DNA of 64,000 nt, from assembly GCA_017871115.1 (NCBI GenBank), contig JAFCIZ010000002.1, positions 124,001 through 188,000 on the forward strand, read 5' to 3'. The notes under the pieces were generated by a model. The model worked only from the letters and a program-made list of their open reading frames with translations. It was not told the DNA's origin and made no database searches. Made by a program: the position numbers and the translations under genes. Below are positions 12,037 through 24,152 of the stretch, piece after piece. Origin of the DNA: Cunninghamella blakesleeana. Its lineage: Eukaryota > Mucoromycota > Mucoromycetes > Mucorales > Cunninghamellaceae. The first letter of the stretch is position 1. Each line of letters starts with the position of its first letter.

Positions 12037-14634
12037 ACATCTATTTATATATGCACAATTATTATTTTTCCTATTTCTTTAAATGAAGTTAGTGATCCTA
12101 GGCTTTTTATTTTTATTCAAATAGATATGCCATGTATTGATCCATTGAAAGAACAATCCTTACCAAATTTTATCGAAAAGTTTCTAGGCAAGTGGAGAAA
12201 GAAAAAAAAAAAAAAAAAAGAATATCAATATTATTATAAACAAAAAGAACTTTTTGATCCTAGAGTTTTTGCTTTTTTCTTTTTCTTTTTTTTTTCTTTT
12301 TCTTTTTTTTTTCTTTTTCTTTTTTTTTTCTTTTTCTTTTTTTTTTTTTAAATAGAAAACTCGAATGCTATGTAGTAATTACAATCCTGTGTTTTAAACA
12401 AAAAAACTAACATATTTTATATATACATGTTCCTATATTATTTTTATTATTATTATTGATTTTTTTATTTTACTTATTTCCTTTTATTTATCTTATTTCT
12501 TTTTATTAATTCAGCTATTTTAATTGTAAATTATAAAAATAAATTGCATTATAGACGGATGCTTTTTTGATACATTATTTTATAGATATAATATTTTGGT
12601 TTTTATTATTTTTTATATTTCATTTTATTTTTTAATATATGTACATGCACTTATTTTACGCCGCATATTTTGTTTTGCCAATTTTTTTTTTTGAAAAATG
12701 ATAAAGTCATTAGAATGAAAGGGAAGAAAAAGCCCTATATTGAAAAAATACTTTTTAAATGGCCACAGATATTCAAGATCAATCTATGAAAATTCATCTA
12801 TTTATAGAAAATGATGTTGTTTACGACCTATTACAATTTCAAACGCATATTCATCTTGAACTTAATTCTTTAATATAACTCATGAATAGTTAAGATCATT
12901 CTAGAATAATATACCCATATATAGAAAATAATGATTAATTGAACCCATCAACGATCAAGATCATTCTATAAAAATCATTTCCATATATAAAAAGAGAACA
13001 CTGTAATTGACGATAAAGAACCTTGTCAGAGTATTATCTGTAAAAGAAAAATCGTTAAAATTTAACTTGTGACTACATTTGGGAATAAAACTATCAATAC
13101 TCTAGATCATTTCATGATCATTTTACTACAAATAAAGATTAATTATGGTATTAATAATTAAAATTTCAAATCAATTTATCTTTTATTAAAGGAGATATAA
13201 GAACACTCGACCTAATATATATATATATATATAACGACATACGCCAAGGAGTTTATTGAAATCTACAAGAGGAAATCCACTCGATAATTTTGTTTAAAGA
13301 GCTTTCCATCATCAATCTATTAGTAGTACCTAAAATAGTAGTAAAGTTATTTTTACAAGGTGGGAAATAAAATAAAGTAAAATGGTGAATAATTAGACAA
13401 TTCGAAAAAAAAAAAAAAAATAGAGCAAGCTGTTGGGTTTTTTATTTTTTATTTTTTACAAATGAATTATATTTGTTATATTATAGATTATTTCTTTTTA
13501 TGATAAATAACATTTTATTATTTTATACGTTTAATAGACATATCTGTATATATACTAAATTAATAAAATTGATTTGTTTGTTTATAAATGTCTTTTTTTT
13601 TTTGCATTATCCTTAATGGTATTTTTTAATTCTCGATAATATTTTTCTCTTTTTAGGCTAAATATTATCTTTTGTTATGTAAATTTATTGTTGTAAGAGG
13701 ATAACATATTTGACGTTTATATCATTAATAGTTATCAAAGTTTTATTTTTCTATTAAAATTTAAAACACGAAATGGTCACTATAGTGTATATAGTTGGCA
13801 ACTTTGAAAAAGTATTTATAAAAATGAAACTGAAAATTACCAGAAAACAAAATAAAATATAAATGTGGAAAGGGTAAGAAAGTTCAATAAAGTGATTATT
13901 GGAGAAACCAGGTGAGGATTTGTCTTCGGAGTTTTTAAGTGAATGGGGAATTAAATCTACTTTGCACAAAGTTTTTAATAACGAAAACTGTGTATGCTTT
14001 TAGTATTTGACACGCATACATTTATAATAAATGGTATTTGATTTATGAAAAAGTATATTAGATTAAAGGGATACCAACAAGGAAAAGCGGGCATTTTTTA
14101 TATGTGTTATTCGGGATATAACCAATATACTCAAGGTCGTCAAGTACAATTGAATCGCGTAATAGTTACCGCTCAATTAAAAACTTTGAAAAAATTATTT
14201 ATTTTTTTATACTCTTTTATATTCCCTCTTTTCTTTTTTTCTTTTTTATTTTTGAATATTCAGAATGTCCCTTTCTTTTCCATTTTGCTTTTTTTTATAA
14301 GTATAGTTTGGATTACCTTTTATGGGTTCCAATAAAATCCACAGAGTATCTTTGCAGCAAGTGCCCTGTTTTAAAAAGTATAAGGTTGAATAAAAATTTC
14401 TTTTATGTTCCTTGTAATATTTCTTATCATTATTTTTTAAAATAAATAAAAATAGATATAGTTGTAGGGTAAAAAGGTTAAAGAATACTTGATTTATTTA
14501 AAAAAAGCGGAATTTAAAATCAACTATATAATATAATATTTTATTTTTTTGAATCTATTTTTTTCTTCTTTTTCATCTATTGTAATTTTACTTTTATTCA
14601 CCCATCCATCCATCCATCCATCTATTTAATAACC
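12037..14634. other. Intergenic, low complexity with a degenerate repeat
   Basis: No supported gene in 2.6 kb. It contains T/CTTTTT tracts at 12273-12350, three related copies of an AAGATCA(T/A)TCTA-type unit at about 12775, 12892 and 12957, and two short frames near 13754-13969 (minus) and 14045-14335 (plus) that show nothing recognisable. Confidence 0.4.
12775..13020 (+). repeat. Three degenerate copies of a short unit
   Basis: Units beginning near 12775, 12892 and 12957 share AAGATCA, a CTAT or CTAG step, then CATATATA or TTTATAGAAAA and a TGATGTT/TGATTAATTG-like end. Spacing is irregular (about 117 and 65 bases). They could be eroded tandem duplicates. The alignment is by eye. Confidence 0.35.
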
Positions 14635-15808
14635 ATGGTAAGAAGAAATACATAAATATAAAGCTCCACATGTTACAAATAATAGATGTTATATGTCGAT
14701 GATGCGCATATCCATTTATAAATATATAAATGTATATTATATATATATATTTTATATTTTATATTTTGTCATAGTCAATAGACTATATAATCTATTTTTT
14801 TTTTTTAAAAAAAAAATAAAGATATTTATCTTTAATAGATTATAATATGTTAGCTAGACATATATCATCTTGGCTGAGTTGTTGTATAATTTTTTTTACA
14901 AAAAAATTATACTTCAACTGTTAGAGTGACGTTTTATCAGAGTTGTGAATTTTGAAAGAATAAATTTGAATCTGATTGAAACATTTTTGTCAACTCCATG
15001 ACAGCCTCCTTCTACTTCTAAAAAATCTAGTGCTAAGCGCCCAGCCCCAGCTCCTTACCCAATCAAGAAAGCCAACACATCTAAGAGCAATGCTAACCCA
15101 TTATTTGAAAAAGCACCTAAAAATTTCGGTATTGGTCAAGCAATTCAACCTCAACGTGATTTATCACGATTTGTAAAATGGCCCAAATATGTTCGTCTTC
15201 AACGCCAAAAGAAAATCCTTTATCAACGTCTTAAGGTACCACCATCCATCAATCAATTTAGCCAAGTATTGGATAAAAACACTGCTACTCAATTCTTTAA
15301 ATTAGCTACTAAATACCGTCCTGAAACTAAAGCTGAAAAACGTGATCGTCTTCGTTCCATTGCTTCTGCCAAGGCTGAAAAGAAAGAAGTAGCAAAAACT
15401 GAAAAACCTATTGTTGTGAAATATGGTATTAATCACATTACTGCTTTGGTTGAAAGTAAAAAAGCTCAATTAGTAGTGATTGCTGATGATGTAGATCCTA
15501 TTGAATTGGTTATTTGGTTACCTGCCCTTTGTCGCAAGATGGGTATTCCATATTGTATTGTTAAGAGTAAATCTCGTTTAGGTGCTATTGTCCATAAAAA
15601 GACTGCTACCGCTTTAGCTTTCACTGAAGTTAAAGATGCTGATAAAGCTGAATTGGCCAGTTTGATTTCTGCTGTGAAATCCAACTATAATGATAAATGG
15701 GAAGAAAGCCGTCGCCAATGGGGTGGTGGTATTAATGGTCCTAAGTCTAATGCTCGTTTGGCCAAACGTGCTGCTGCTCATGCCCGTGAAGTTGCTGCTC
15801 GTCAATAA
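14635..15808 (+). CDS. RPL8: 60S ribosomal protein eL8 (L7a)
   Basis: Large-subunit ribosomal protein of the L7Ae/L30e/S12e family. Exon 1 is the start codon alone (14635-14637, followed by gtaag). Exon 2 runs 15005-15808, giving 268 residues, the expected size. Clear eL8 segments are [38 protein letters not shown], the L7Ae core [38 protein letters not shown] and the C-terminal [10 protein letters not shown]. Codon use is more GC- and C-ending than neighbouring genes, as expected for high expression. The 367-base first intron contains a strong hairpin at 14877-14919. I looked there for snoRNA boxes, because vertebrate RPL7A introns host them, and found none convincing. Confidence 0.95.
14877..14919 (+). 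other. Strong hairpin in eL8 intron 1
   Basis: Thirteen-base perfect arms (GTATAA plus T7 against A7 plus TTATAC) with a loop of a few bases, extended after a TT/TT internal loop by AGTTG against CAACT. Total span is 43 bases. Confidence 0.7.
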
Positions 15809-16387
15809 TTTTACATATAGTTTTTTAGGTTAGCATTTTTATTATTCCATTTTTTACTTATTTTTTTTTATTAAAAAATAATAATAATAATAGTTTAGTA
15901 GTATTACCATTTTAGTTTATTACTATATTTTAAAAAAAAAAAAAAATCATATCAAATAAAAAGAAAAATATTTTGTATATATAATAAATAACTATTAGAA
16001 CCATATTATTTTATTGAAAATTTCTCTCGACAAATACAACTAAATGTTTATAAAAAGTTATGGTTGTTCTTATTTTGCTATACATAAATAATATATAAGA
16101 AATTATTTATTTAATTTATAAAATACTATTAATAGATGTATAATGAAAAAATCATATAAATTAATATATATAAAATATTGAAAATATGATCATTTTAATA
16201 AAAAAAAAAAAGATTGGGCAACCAAAAAGGAAATAAGGATTTGTTTGCGCTGGTGACCGGTCTTGAATTATTTTTTATGTATAAAATTTTTTTATTTTAT
16301 TCCTCAGCTTTCTTTTTTTTATTTTCCTTCTTTTTCTTCTTGACAATTTTTTTTTTTTTTTTTTAAAGGATAATTAATCAAATTAAT
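15809..16387. other. Intergenic, 3' region of eL8 and promoter of TRA2
   Basis: AT-rich with homopolymers and no gene. The tract at 16337-16364 is strongly pyrimidine-rich just ahead of the TRA2 start codon. Confidence 0.5.
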
Positions 16388-18719
16388 ATGGTAATATATT
16401 TTATTCTATCATGTATAAATATTCAATATCTATAAGATGAGAGTTAAAAATAAATAAATATAATAAAATAATAGATTTATTATTATAAAAAAATATGATG
16501 TAAATTCTTCGTTTATACACTAGTATAAAAACAAAGATTCATAAAATAATTTATATTCTCTTACGATCATCTTGATAAATATCTATAAAAGTATATATAT
16601 GTATATTATAGAAAATTTTTATAACGTTATTAATATTTATTTTTTTTATTAATAATTATTTATTTTATATAATTAGGATAATTCATCTCGTGATCATTCT
16701 GCTGAACGTATGGAAGAAGATACAGATAGAGTAGTTGGTTCTCGTTCTCGTTCTCGCTCAAGATCTGTCACGCCACGTCGTAGTGTATCTGGCGAACGTA
16801 GATATAAATCTCGTAGTCGTAGTGTAAGTCGTTCTCGCTCTCCTCCACCCAGACGTTCTCGTTCTCGCTCTCCTCCACCTAGACGTTCTCGTTCTCGTTC
16901 TCCTCCTGCAAGACGTTCTCGTAGAGGTCGATCAAGATCATTCTCTCGTTCAAGAAGTCGAAGGTAAGAAGCGGTATACAATATCATACGTGCTATACAT
17001 ACATACGTACATACATATATACATACATATTTTATTATTGTTATTATTATTATTATTTCTACTTTTTTATTTCCATGGTTTTGCTTTTCTTTATTATTAT
17101 TATTATTATTATATTACTATTATTATATTGGAAGAGGGGGTTGTGTGTGGGGGATTTTTATTTTTTAAAAAAAGGGTTAAATAATTAATAAGGAAATATT
17201 TGATGAATGACAAGGGAAACTATACTGGCTTTTATTCATTTATTTTATTCCTTTTTTTATATATATATATCTTTATTTTTTATTACTATTACTTTACCTT
17301 TTTACCTTTGGATTACGCTCAAATATGAAGATGATAAAATGAAAAAAAGGAAAAAAAAAAGAGATGAAGACGATGAAGAAAAAGAGTATAAAAGAAACAA
17401 GAATATGAACAAGAAAAGAAGGATGATAATGAAGAATGAAGTTTAAGAAGATTTGAAGAATATCAAACATATTATCTTTGACTATCAAGTTATTATATAT
17501 TTACTTTTTAAAGAAGCAAATCATGGAAATTGAAGAATGAAATATTATCCCCCTCTCTCAATCTCTTTCTACCTCTGATTATTATTATTATTATTATTGT
17601 TATTTTATTCAAATATTATTATTATAGTTTATCTAACTTTTATTATTTTTATTTTATGTTCAAGTAGTGTATCTCCTCGTAGATATCGTAGAAACTCTCC
17701 TCCACGTCGCCGTCGTTTCTCTCGTTCTCCTAGTCGATCTCGCTCTCCTCCTCGTAGAAGGTAATTTAATAATTTTTTTTCTTTTTTAAAAAAGAATAAT
17801 ATAATTTTGTATATTTATTTATATATATATATGTATTATTTATATATTTAATAGTGGTAGCCATCGTAGTAGCTCAAGAAAAGAATTTCACGGAACTAGA
17901 GTAATAATAAAAATATACAAGACCAGATATCTTTTTATTTTAAAAAATAAATCATAATCATCTAACTCAACTTTTTTTATTTTATTTAAATCATCATTTA
18001 GGAACAACCTGAAATGTCAAATATTCTTGGTGTATTCGGTTTAAATATGCATACTCGTGAACGTGATTTAGAAGATGTTTTCAGTAAATTTGGCCCATTA
18101 GAAAAAGTCACTGTTGTTTATGATCATCGGGTAAGTCATAAATATATAAATATATAAATATATAAATATATAAATATATAAATATATAAATATATAAATA
18201 TATAAATATATAAATATATAAATATATAAATATATAAATATATAAATATATAAATATATAAATATATATATATAATTGGAAGATTACATTTATTTATTCA
18301 ACATCATCATTATTTTATTTTTTTGAAAAAATAGGCTAAGCGTTCTCGTGGTTTTGCTTTTGTAAACTTCACTAATCAAGAAGATGCTACTCGTGCTCGT
18401 GCTGAAACAAATGGTGTAGTAAGTCGATAATCTTTTAATAATGCCATTGTTGTTATTATATAATTATGTAGATTTATGAACGAATTACTCATTATTTCTC
18501 TCTATTGTTTAGGAAATTGACGGCAGACGTGTTCGTGTAGATTACTCAGTTACTCATCGCCCTCATAGTCCAACTCCTGGTGAATATATGGGTGAAAAAC
18601 GCCCTAATAATTATGATCGTAGACACGACGGAAGACATGATGGAAGACGTCATCGTTATTATAGATCTCGATCACCTCCTCGTCGTAGAAGAAGCAGAAG
18701 CCGATCATGGTCTCGTTAA
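16388..18719 (+). CDS. TRA2: Transformer-2-like SR splicing factor
   Basis: Seven exons (16388-16390, 16677-16963, 17668-17760, 17855-17900, 18002-18130, 18335-18418, 18513-18719) sum to 849 bases, 282 residues. An N-terminal RS domain with repeated [10 protein letters not shown] is followed by one RRM (about 148-225): RNP2 region [23 protein letters not shown]1 RGFAFVNF, then [10 protein letters not shown]. The linker [10 protein letters not shown] matches the hallmark Tra2 linker (HTPTPGxYMG), and a second short RS tail ends RSRSRSWSR. Tra2 proteins bind GAA-rich exonic enhancers. The first exon is the start codon alone. Intron 2 is about 700 bases, much longer than the others, and contains a GAA-rich block (17325-17462). 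Intron 5 holds an 8-base tandem repeat. Confidence 0.93.
17325..17462 (+). promoter_or_regulatory. GAA-rich block in TRA2 intron 2, possible cassette exon
   Basis: Purine-rich sequence with many GAA/AGAA motifs lies in the longest intron of TRA2, preceded by a pyrimidine-rich stretch (17222-17317). Possible acceptor AG at 17329-17330 and possible donors GTATAA at 17386 or GTTTAA at 17441. Inclusion would add out-of-frame or stop-containing sequence in most joins. Its role as an autoregulatory exon is inferred from known animal TRA2B biology. Confidence 0.4.
18140..18268 (+). repeat. (AAATATAT)n tandem repeat in TRA2 intron 5
   Basis: About 15 near-perfect copies of an 8-base AT unit fill most of the intron between the two RRM-coding exons. 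The array should be highly length-polymorphic. Confidence 0.9.
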
Positions 18720-19406
18720 TTATAAAAAGTATTAAATATATATAAAGCAAAAAAATACAAAAGGACAAAAGGATAAAAAAAATATTTTAGTTATTTAATT
18801 ATTATCATTATCATATTTTATTATTATATAAATGTTTTTCTGAAAAAAAAAAAATAATAAAAACCATCTAAAAAAAAGACTATAAAAAGTGCATAATGAT
18901 AAAAATGTTCAGTATATAAAAATGCGGCGTTTTAAATTTACATAATGCTTTCAAAGTTTATAAACCTCTCCTTTTTTTATTATTAGGTGTATCTTTTTTT
19001 TCTCTTTATAATTTTTTTTTTTTATTTTAACTTCACCCCCTCTTTTTTTTTATTTTTTATTTTTTTATTTTACTTTCGTTACTAGATTGATGCAGTAATA
19101 TATAAATATACCATTCTACTATTTATTCTATTTATTATTATAATTAATCAGTTTTTTATTTAAATCTTACATCTTTTTACTTATACTTTTTAAAAAAAAT
19201 AATTGATACAGTACCTTTTTTTTTTTTTTCCCTTAAAAAACTCTCACTTTTTTTTTTATTACTCTCAACTTTTCCTTTTTATTAATAATCTATCTAATTA
19301 TATTATATTTTAATTTATTTATTTTACATCTTACTTAATATATATATACACCCTTATATATATATACATATTTAATTTCTATTATTAAATTTTTATTATA
19401 TTCCTA
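18720..19406. other. Intergenic, T-rich promoter region
   Basis: No gene is supported. The second half is dominated by T-runs interrupted by C, typical of the leaders seen ahead of other genes in this window. Confidence 0.5.
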
Positions 19407-21204
19407 ATGGTTGATTCATCTCTAACTGTTGACCTTATTGATGGTTTTGACAGACTTAATATAAACCTTTTATCAAAAAGTTCGCCTTCGAGCGCTTCTC
19501 CTTTTCAAATAAACCATTCTCAACAAGGTACTTCTTCAGGTATGCAAGATATGTCTTCTTCTCCACTTCCGTCTAAAAGCAATGTATTAAATAATAATAA
19601 AGGTAATAAAAAAAAATTATAGAGAAAAAAAAAAAAAGAATTGTAATAAGGTTAAATAAATAAAAAAAAATATTAGGGATAATAATGATAATAATAAAGC
19701 ACCTATTTGTAAATATTTGTCTTTATTTATACTAAAATATTATATATTTTCTTCTTCTTTTACTTTTACCTTTAAATAGGAACAAACTTATCACATGTTC
19801 CTTGCAAGTTTTTTAAACAAGGTACTTGTACAGCAGGCGCAAATTGTATTTTTTCACATAATTTAACACCAACTAGCGAAGCCTCAGTTTGTAAATACTT
19901 TTTAAAAGGAAATTGTAAATTTGGTACAAAGTGCGCATTACTTCATACAATGTCTCCTTATGGTGAAGGTAGAAAATTATTAATGAACCGTAATAATAAT
20001 AATAATAATAACAATAATAATAATGGCAACAATAATAATAACTTGGGATCAAATAATATATCTTTTCATCAGCAACATACTATATCACCAAGACAAATGG
20101 CTTTTTCTCTTGGTTCAACAAATACAAATACTCAATGGATTAACAGCCCTCCTTTTATTTCCTCTCAACAGTTAAATAATAATATGGATGATAATCATAT
20201 GTATAATAATAATAATAATAATAATAGTAATAATAGTAATCATTATTCATCATTTTATTCTAATTCTGATAACATATCGTCTTCTAATGGGTTTAGCAGC
20301 CAATTAACAGCAGCAATTCAACATCATCATCAAGATACTGTGTCATTAAATCAAATGTATAATTCATCTTTGATAACAACCAATGCTCCACCACGTGACT
20401 CTGTATTAGCAACTTCCTATGATTATAATTTAACATCCATTCAAAGAAATAATAATAATAATAATAACAATCACCTAGTACCAATGAACAGAATGAATAA
20501 TGGATCAAGTAACGATGGTACTAATAGTAATAATAGTAATAATAATAATAGTAATAATACTAACATCAAAAGTAATGGCCATCATATCAATAATAATGCA
20601 AACGTCAATAGTAATAATGGATTTAATGGAATAACATCAACATCGTCGTCATCCTTTTTGCATAGTATTCCTGAAACGTCCGCATCATCTCACTATTTTA
20701 TGAATGATTATCAAGTGAAAGAAAATTATGAAAAAGATATTCGACCATCTTCTTCTTTTCACGATCAAACGCATTTACATCAGGTTTATAATAATAATCC
20801 ATATTCTAGTTCTCATGAAAATTATTATCATCAAGAACATCAACCAAAATTATCAACTAGTATGAAAAATGGTCCTTCACCATCCTCTTCATCTTTCCCT
20901 TATGAACCTTCCTTGGCATCTGAAAATTCAAAAGCTTATTCTAATGATACACCTCATACAAATTACTTTGATCTTTTTGGTAGTAATAGCAAATCCTTCA
21001 TGTCACCTCAGACCCATCAGCAACAACAGCAGGGAAATGAAAAATGGTCAGGGTCACTTTTAATAGGATCATCATCATTACCTGGCTATTTTGATCAACG
21101 TCCCACCAATTATCATACACAGCAACATCTTTCACTAGAGAAAAATAATATAGCTACAACAAATGCTATTAATATACCTAATCATCATCATCATTATCAT
21201 ACTG

Positions 21205-21237
<33 letters not shown>

Positions 21238-21668
21238 GCAATATCGCTATGAATAATAATGAAAAAAATATTAACAATAATAATAATAATAATAATAATA
21301 CCATGATGAATAACAATAATAACTACGTGTTTAGACTTGGCGATCATTATACACAAGGAGGATCCTTTACTCAAAATTCTTCATTTAAACAACCATCTGA
21401 ACAATCCTTTATTTTAGGTTCATCTTCCATAGATTTGCCTCAACCACAACAGCAACATCATAGAGACTATACTACTTTAAAAACAACTACACCTCCTACA
21501 CCTTCTATTACAACAGTAGGTACATCGACAACAAGTACACCCTTAAATGATGATAACGATCCTTTTTATATGGAAGATACAGATATTATTCACCATCACG
21601 ATCAACAAAGATTGGAAGATTTAGGTTATATTCCTTCTTATTCATCACTTGTTCGACCAACTTCTTAA
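19407..21668 (+). CDS. CCCH zinc-finger protein, Lee1-like
   Basis: Exons 19407-19602 and 19780-21668 give 694 residues. Two tandem CCCH fingers with CX7CX5CX3H spacing lie at residues 74-92 (CKFFKQGTC, then CIFSH) and 103-121 (CKYFLKGNCKFGTKCALLH). This pair resembles the fungal Lee1 family of putative RNA-binding regulators. The remaining 570 residues are low complexity: many asparagine runs coded by AAT repeats, His/Gln-rich stretches and a twelve-residue threonine run coded by ACT repeats (about 21203-21238). The extreme C-terminus (DLGYIPSYSSLVRPTS) looks more conserved. The intron lies just ahead of the fingers. RNA target unknown. Confidence 0.85.
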
Positions 21669-22393
21669 AAAAAATCAAACAGCTATTTATTTATTTATGT
21701 TTTATACTTTTACTTATATCTTAAAAAAAAGAGACTTAAAAAAAAAAAAGCTATATAAAATACAATTCAAAAAAATGAAAATGAAAAAAGTAAGCTAAAA
21801 TGAAAAAATTCAAGAAAGAAAAAGAAAAAATATTATGATATCCTTATATTATTTTTATTTTTTAAGTTGTATTTCGTTCTTGATTTTTTTTTTTTATAAA
21901 TATATATATATATATCCTATTTGATCTTTATTTAGAAAAAGAAAAAAGAGTATAGGCTAAATATTGATTTATACTTAATATTATATCTATAAATAAATAA
22001 AATATATCTAGTCAATTATTTCACATTTAAAAGTATTAAAATAAAATAAAAGTTGATGATGGTAATGTTTTATATTAAAAAATGTGGTTGAAAGATTTCA
22101 ATCTGGGTGCTATTTTTTTTTTAAAAATTAAAACGATCTAATAATCATGTATAAAGATGAATATGCATTTTTTTTTTATAATTATTTTATTTTTAAAAAA
22201 AAAATCTATGTATTTTAATACCGTTAAATCTCTATATATGATTTAGCCTATCTTTATAGTACGTATTATGTAAAAATTTACATTAAAAGAGTTAATAAGT
22301 GTATGTATAAATGTGTATTCAGGGAATATAAATTTATCTATATAAAAATATACAAAGCCAGTAAACCAATACCATATAGACATAGATATATAT
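21669..22393. other. Convergent 3' regions
   Basis: Space between the convergent CCCH and DGK1 genes. It is AT-rich and contains no supported gene. Confidence 0.5.
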
Positions 22394-23579
22394 TTATATA
22401 AAGAAAGAAGAAAGAATGCCAGTTCCATAAAATGCCAACCAAAGTAAGGAAGCACTAAGTACAGGAATGGTGATGTTATCATCCGAACCTAAACTATCGC
22501 ATATGAATTCGGAAAAAGAAGCTACACAACCACCATAAACAGCGACTACCCAAAGAGGCACCTGACTTGTCATTGGATCATATGATGAAGGGAATGTAAT
22601 ATTCTTGACAGAGGTCCAAGAGATGTATTGCCATTGACCAAAAAAGTAATAAGTTACAACAGTTCCTACAACCCAACCACCTAAACTTCCTGCTAAAGAT
22701 TTTTTTCCAAACTTGATAGTATATTTCCCCCATAATCTTCCACAAATACTAGCTGTAGGATCAGTCCATGATAAATATACAATTGATAAAGATGCTATGT
22801 CCCTTGGAAATATATATAATACAATAATACATCCTAAATCATTAAAAAAAAAAAAAAGATAAAAAAGATAGATATACAAAAATATATTAATTAAAATTAA
22901 ATTTACCTTTTTTATTTTTTTTAAACCCATCAAAACCTTCTTTATTCCTTTTTGTTATAAATGTTAATTATAATATATACCCAGACCATTACCATTCTTT
23001 TTTTTTTTTAACATATGAATATGACTATCTTTTTATATATACATGTATAATAGCTATTTGTTTTTTTACCTGCAAGATAATAAACTACGCCATTATATCT
23101 TGAATTAATTTCAGTTTTACGCATCAATGGGCCAAGAATTTTACAGTAAACTATATTAAACTTATTATATCGAAATCGAAGAAATTCAGCTGTCAATACT
23201 ATAAATAGATAGACTGTCAATGGCGGATATATAACTGCTGTATCATAACCATTAAAAAATAAATACATGACAAGAAATCCTATTTTTTTTTAATATATAA
23301 AATAATGGGGATAATAATATTAATAACAAGTAAATGAATAATACTTATCTTGATAATAGTAATACTATGTGTTTTATTTATTTATTTATTTTCATACAAG
23401 TCTATATTTATATTACCAATGGAATAGTGATAAAGTTTTCTAGGTAGTTCCCAACTTCCACTAGGTTGAATATGGGCAAAAGGTTTAGTATTCTTTTCTT
23501 TTACTTCTTCTTTATCATTTTGAGAATTTTTTTTTATGGCGATATCATTTGTCCTTCTGTTAATGGTAGAAGGCGACAT
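22394..23579 (-). CDS. DGK1: CTP-dependent diacylglycerol kinase
   Basis: Exons 23579-23417, 23279-23070 and 22833-22394 give 270 residues. Member of the Dgk1/phosphatidate cytidylyltransferase-like family, integral to the ER and nuclear membrane, converting diacylglycerol to phosphatidate with CTP. ELPRKLYHYSIG near residue 48 carries the Arg-Lys pair needed for activity in yeast Dgk1. SWTDPTASICGRLWGK carries the conserved Asp and Gly, and KKSLAGSLGG follows as in the family. Several hydrophobic helices cover the rest, including a final WLAFYGTGILSSFFI. The soluble N-terminus of about 45 residues is short. The gene is divergent from the small mitochondrial-protein gene across 319 bases. Confidence 0.88.
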
Positions 23580-23898
23580 GGTATTAGGTAGATATAATTA
23601 TTTTATGTTATAAAAATAAATTGTAAAAAAAAAAAAAGAAGAAAGAGAGAAAAAAATAATAAAGGAGAATGAAATTTTAATTTTAAGCAAAAAAAAAATC
23701 AAATTTTAAATTTTTTGAACTTATTTTTGAAAATCAGCCAAACTTTTTCTATTCTTGTTCTTTTACTTTTATTTTATATAAATTAACTTGTATCCTTATT
23801 ATTATTATTATATCTATATATAAATATAAATATAAATAGTTATATATATTAGTGCTTATTATTATTATTAATATTATTGTTAAATATATAAAAGTAAA
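23580..23898. promoter_or_regulatory. Shared divergent promoter region
   Basis: Only 319 bases separate the start codons of DGK1 (minus) and the mitochondrial protein gene (plus), so both promoters must lie here. The half next to DGK1 is A-rich on the + strand (T-rich in the DGK1 sense) and the other half is T- then TA-rich. No specific element was recognised. Confidence 0.5.
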
Positions 23899-24119
23899 AT
23901 GACTTTATTTAGATCTCTTTTAAATTATCATTCTTATAAAACAACCAGTCAAGTCATGAGACCAACCATGACCCTGGTGACATTAAAACCTACACTTGTT
24001 CCATTCCAAGGTAAATAGATTCATAAATAAATAGTGATTCATACCTAAATACAAAAATGCGCACATTTATGCATATATAAAAATATTTGTTGTCCAGTAT
24101 GAATATCAATGTGATTATG

Positions 24120-24152
<33 letters not shown>

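Noticed and set aside
14045..14335. 96-codon plus-strand frame
   Set aside because: The second half is translation of T-runs and the first half (GYQQGKAGIFYMCYSG) resembles nothing I know; no splice partners were found.
14638..15004. Possible box C/D snoRNA in the eL8 intron
   Set aside because: A C-box-like ATGATGC at about 14700 and CTGA at 14874 or 14973 are too far apart and no terminal stem is present.
17207..17446. 79-codon frame in TRA2 intron 2
   Set aside because: It starts in T-rich sequence and is a chance frame through the GAA-rich block; no domain is visible. The block is reported as a possible regulatory exon instead.
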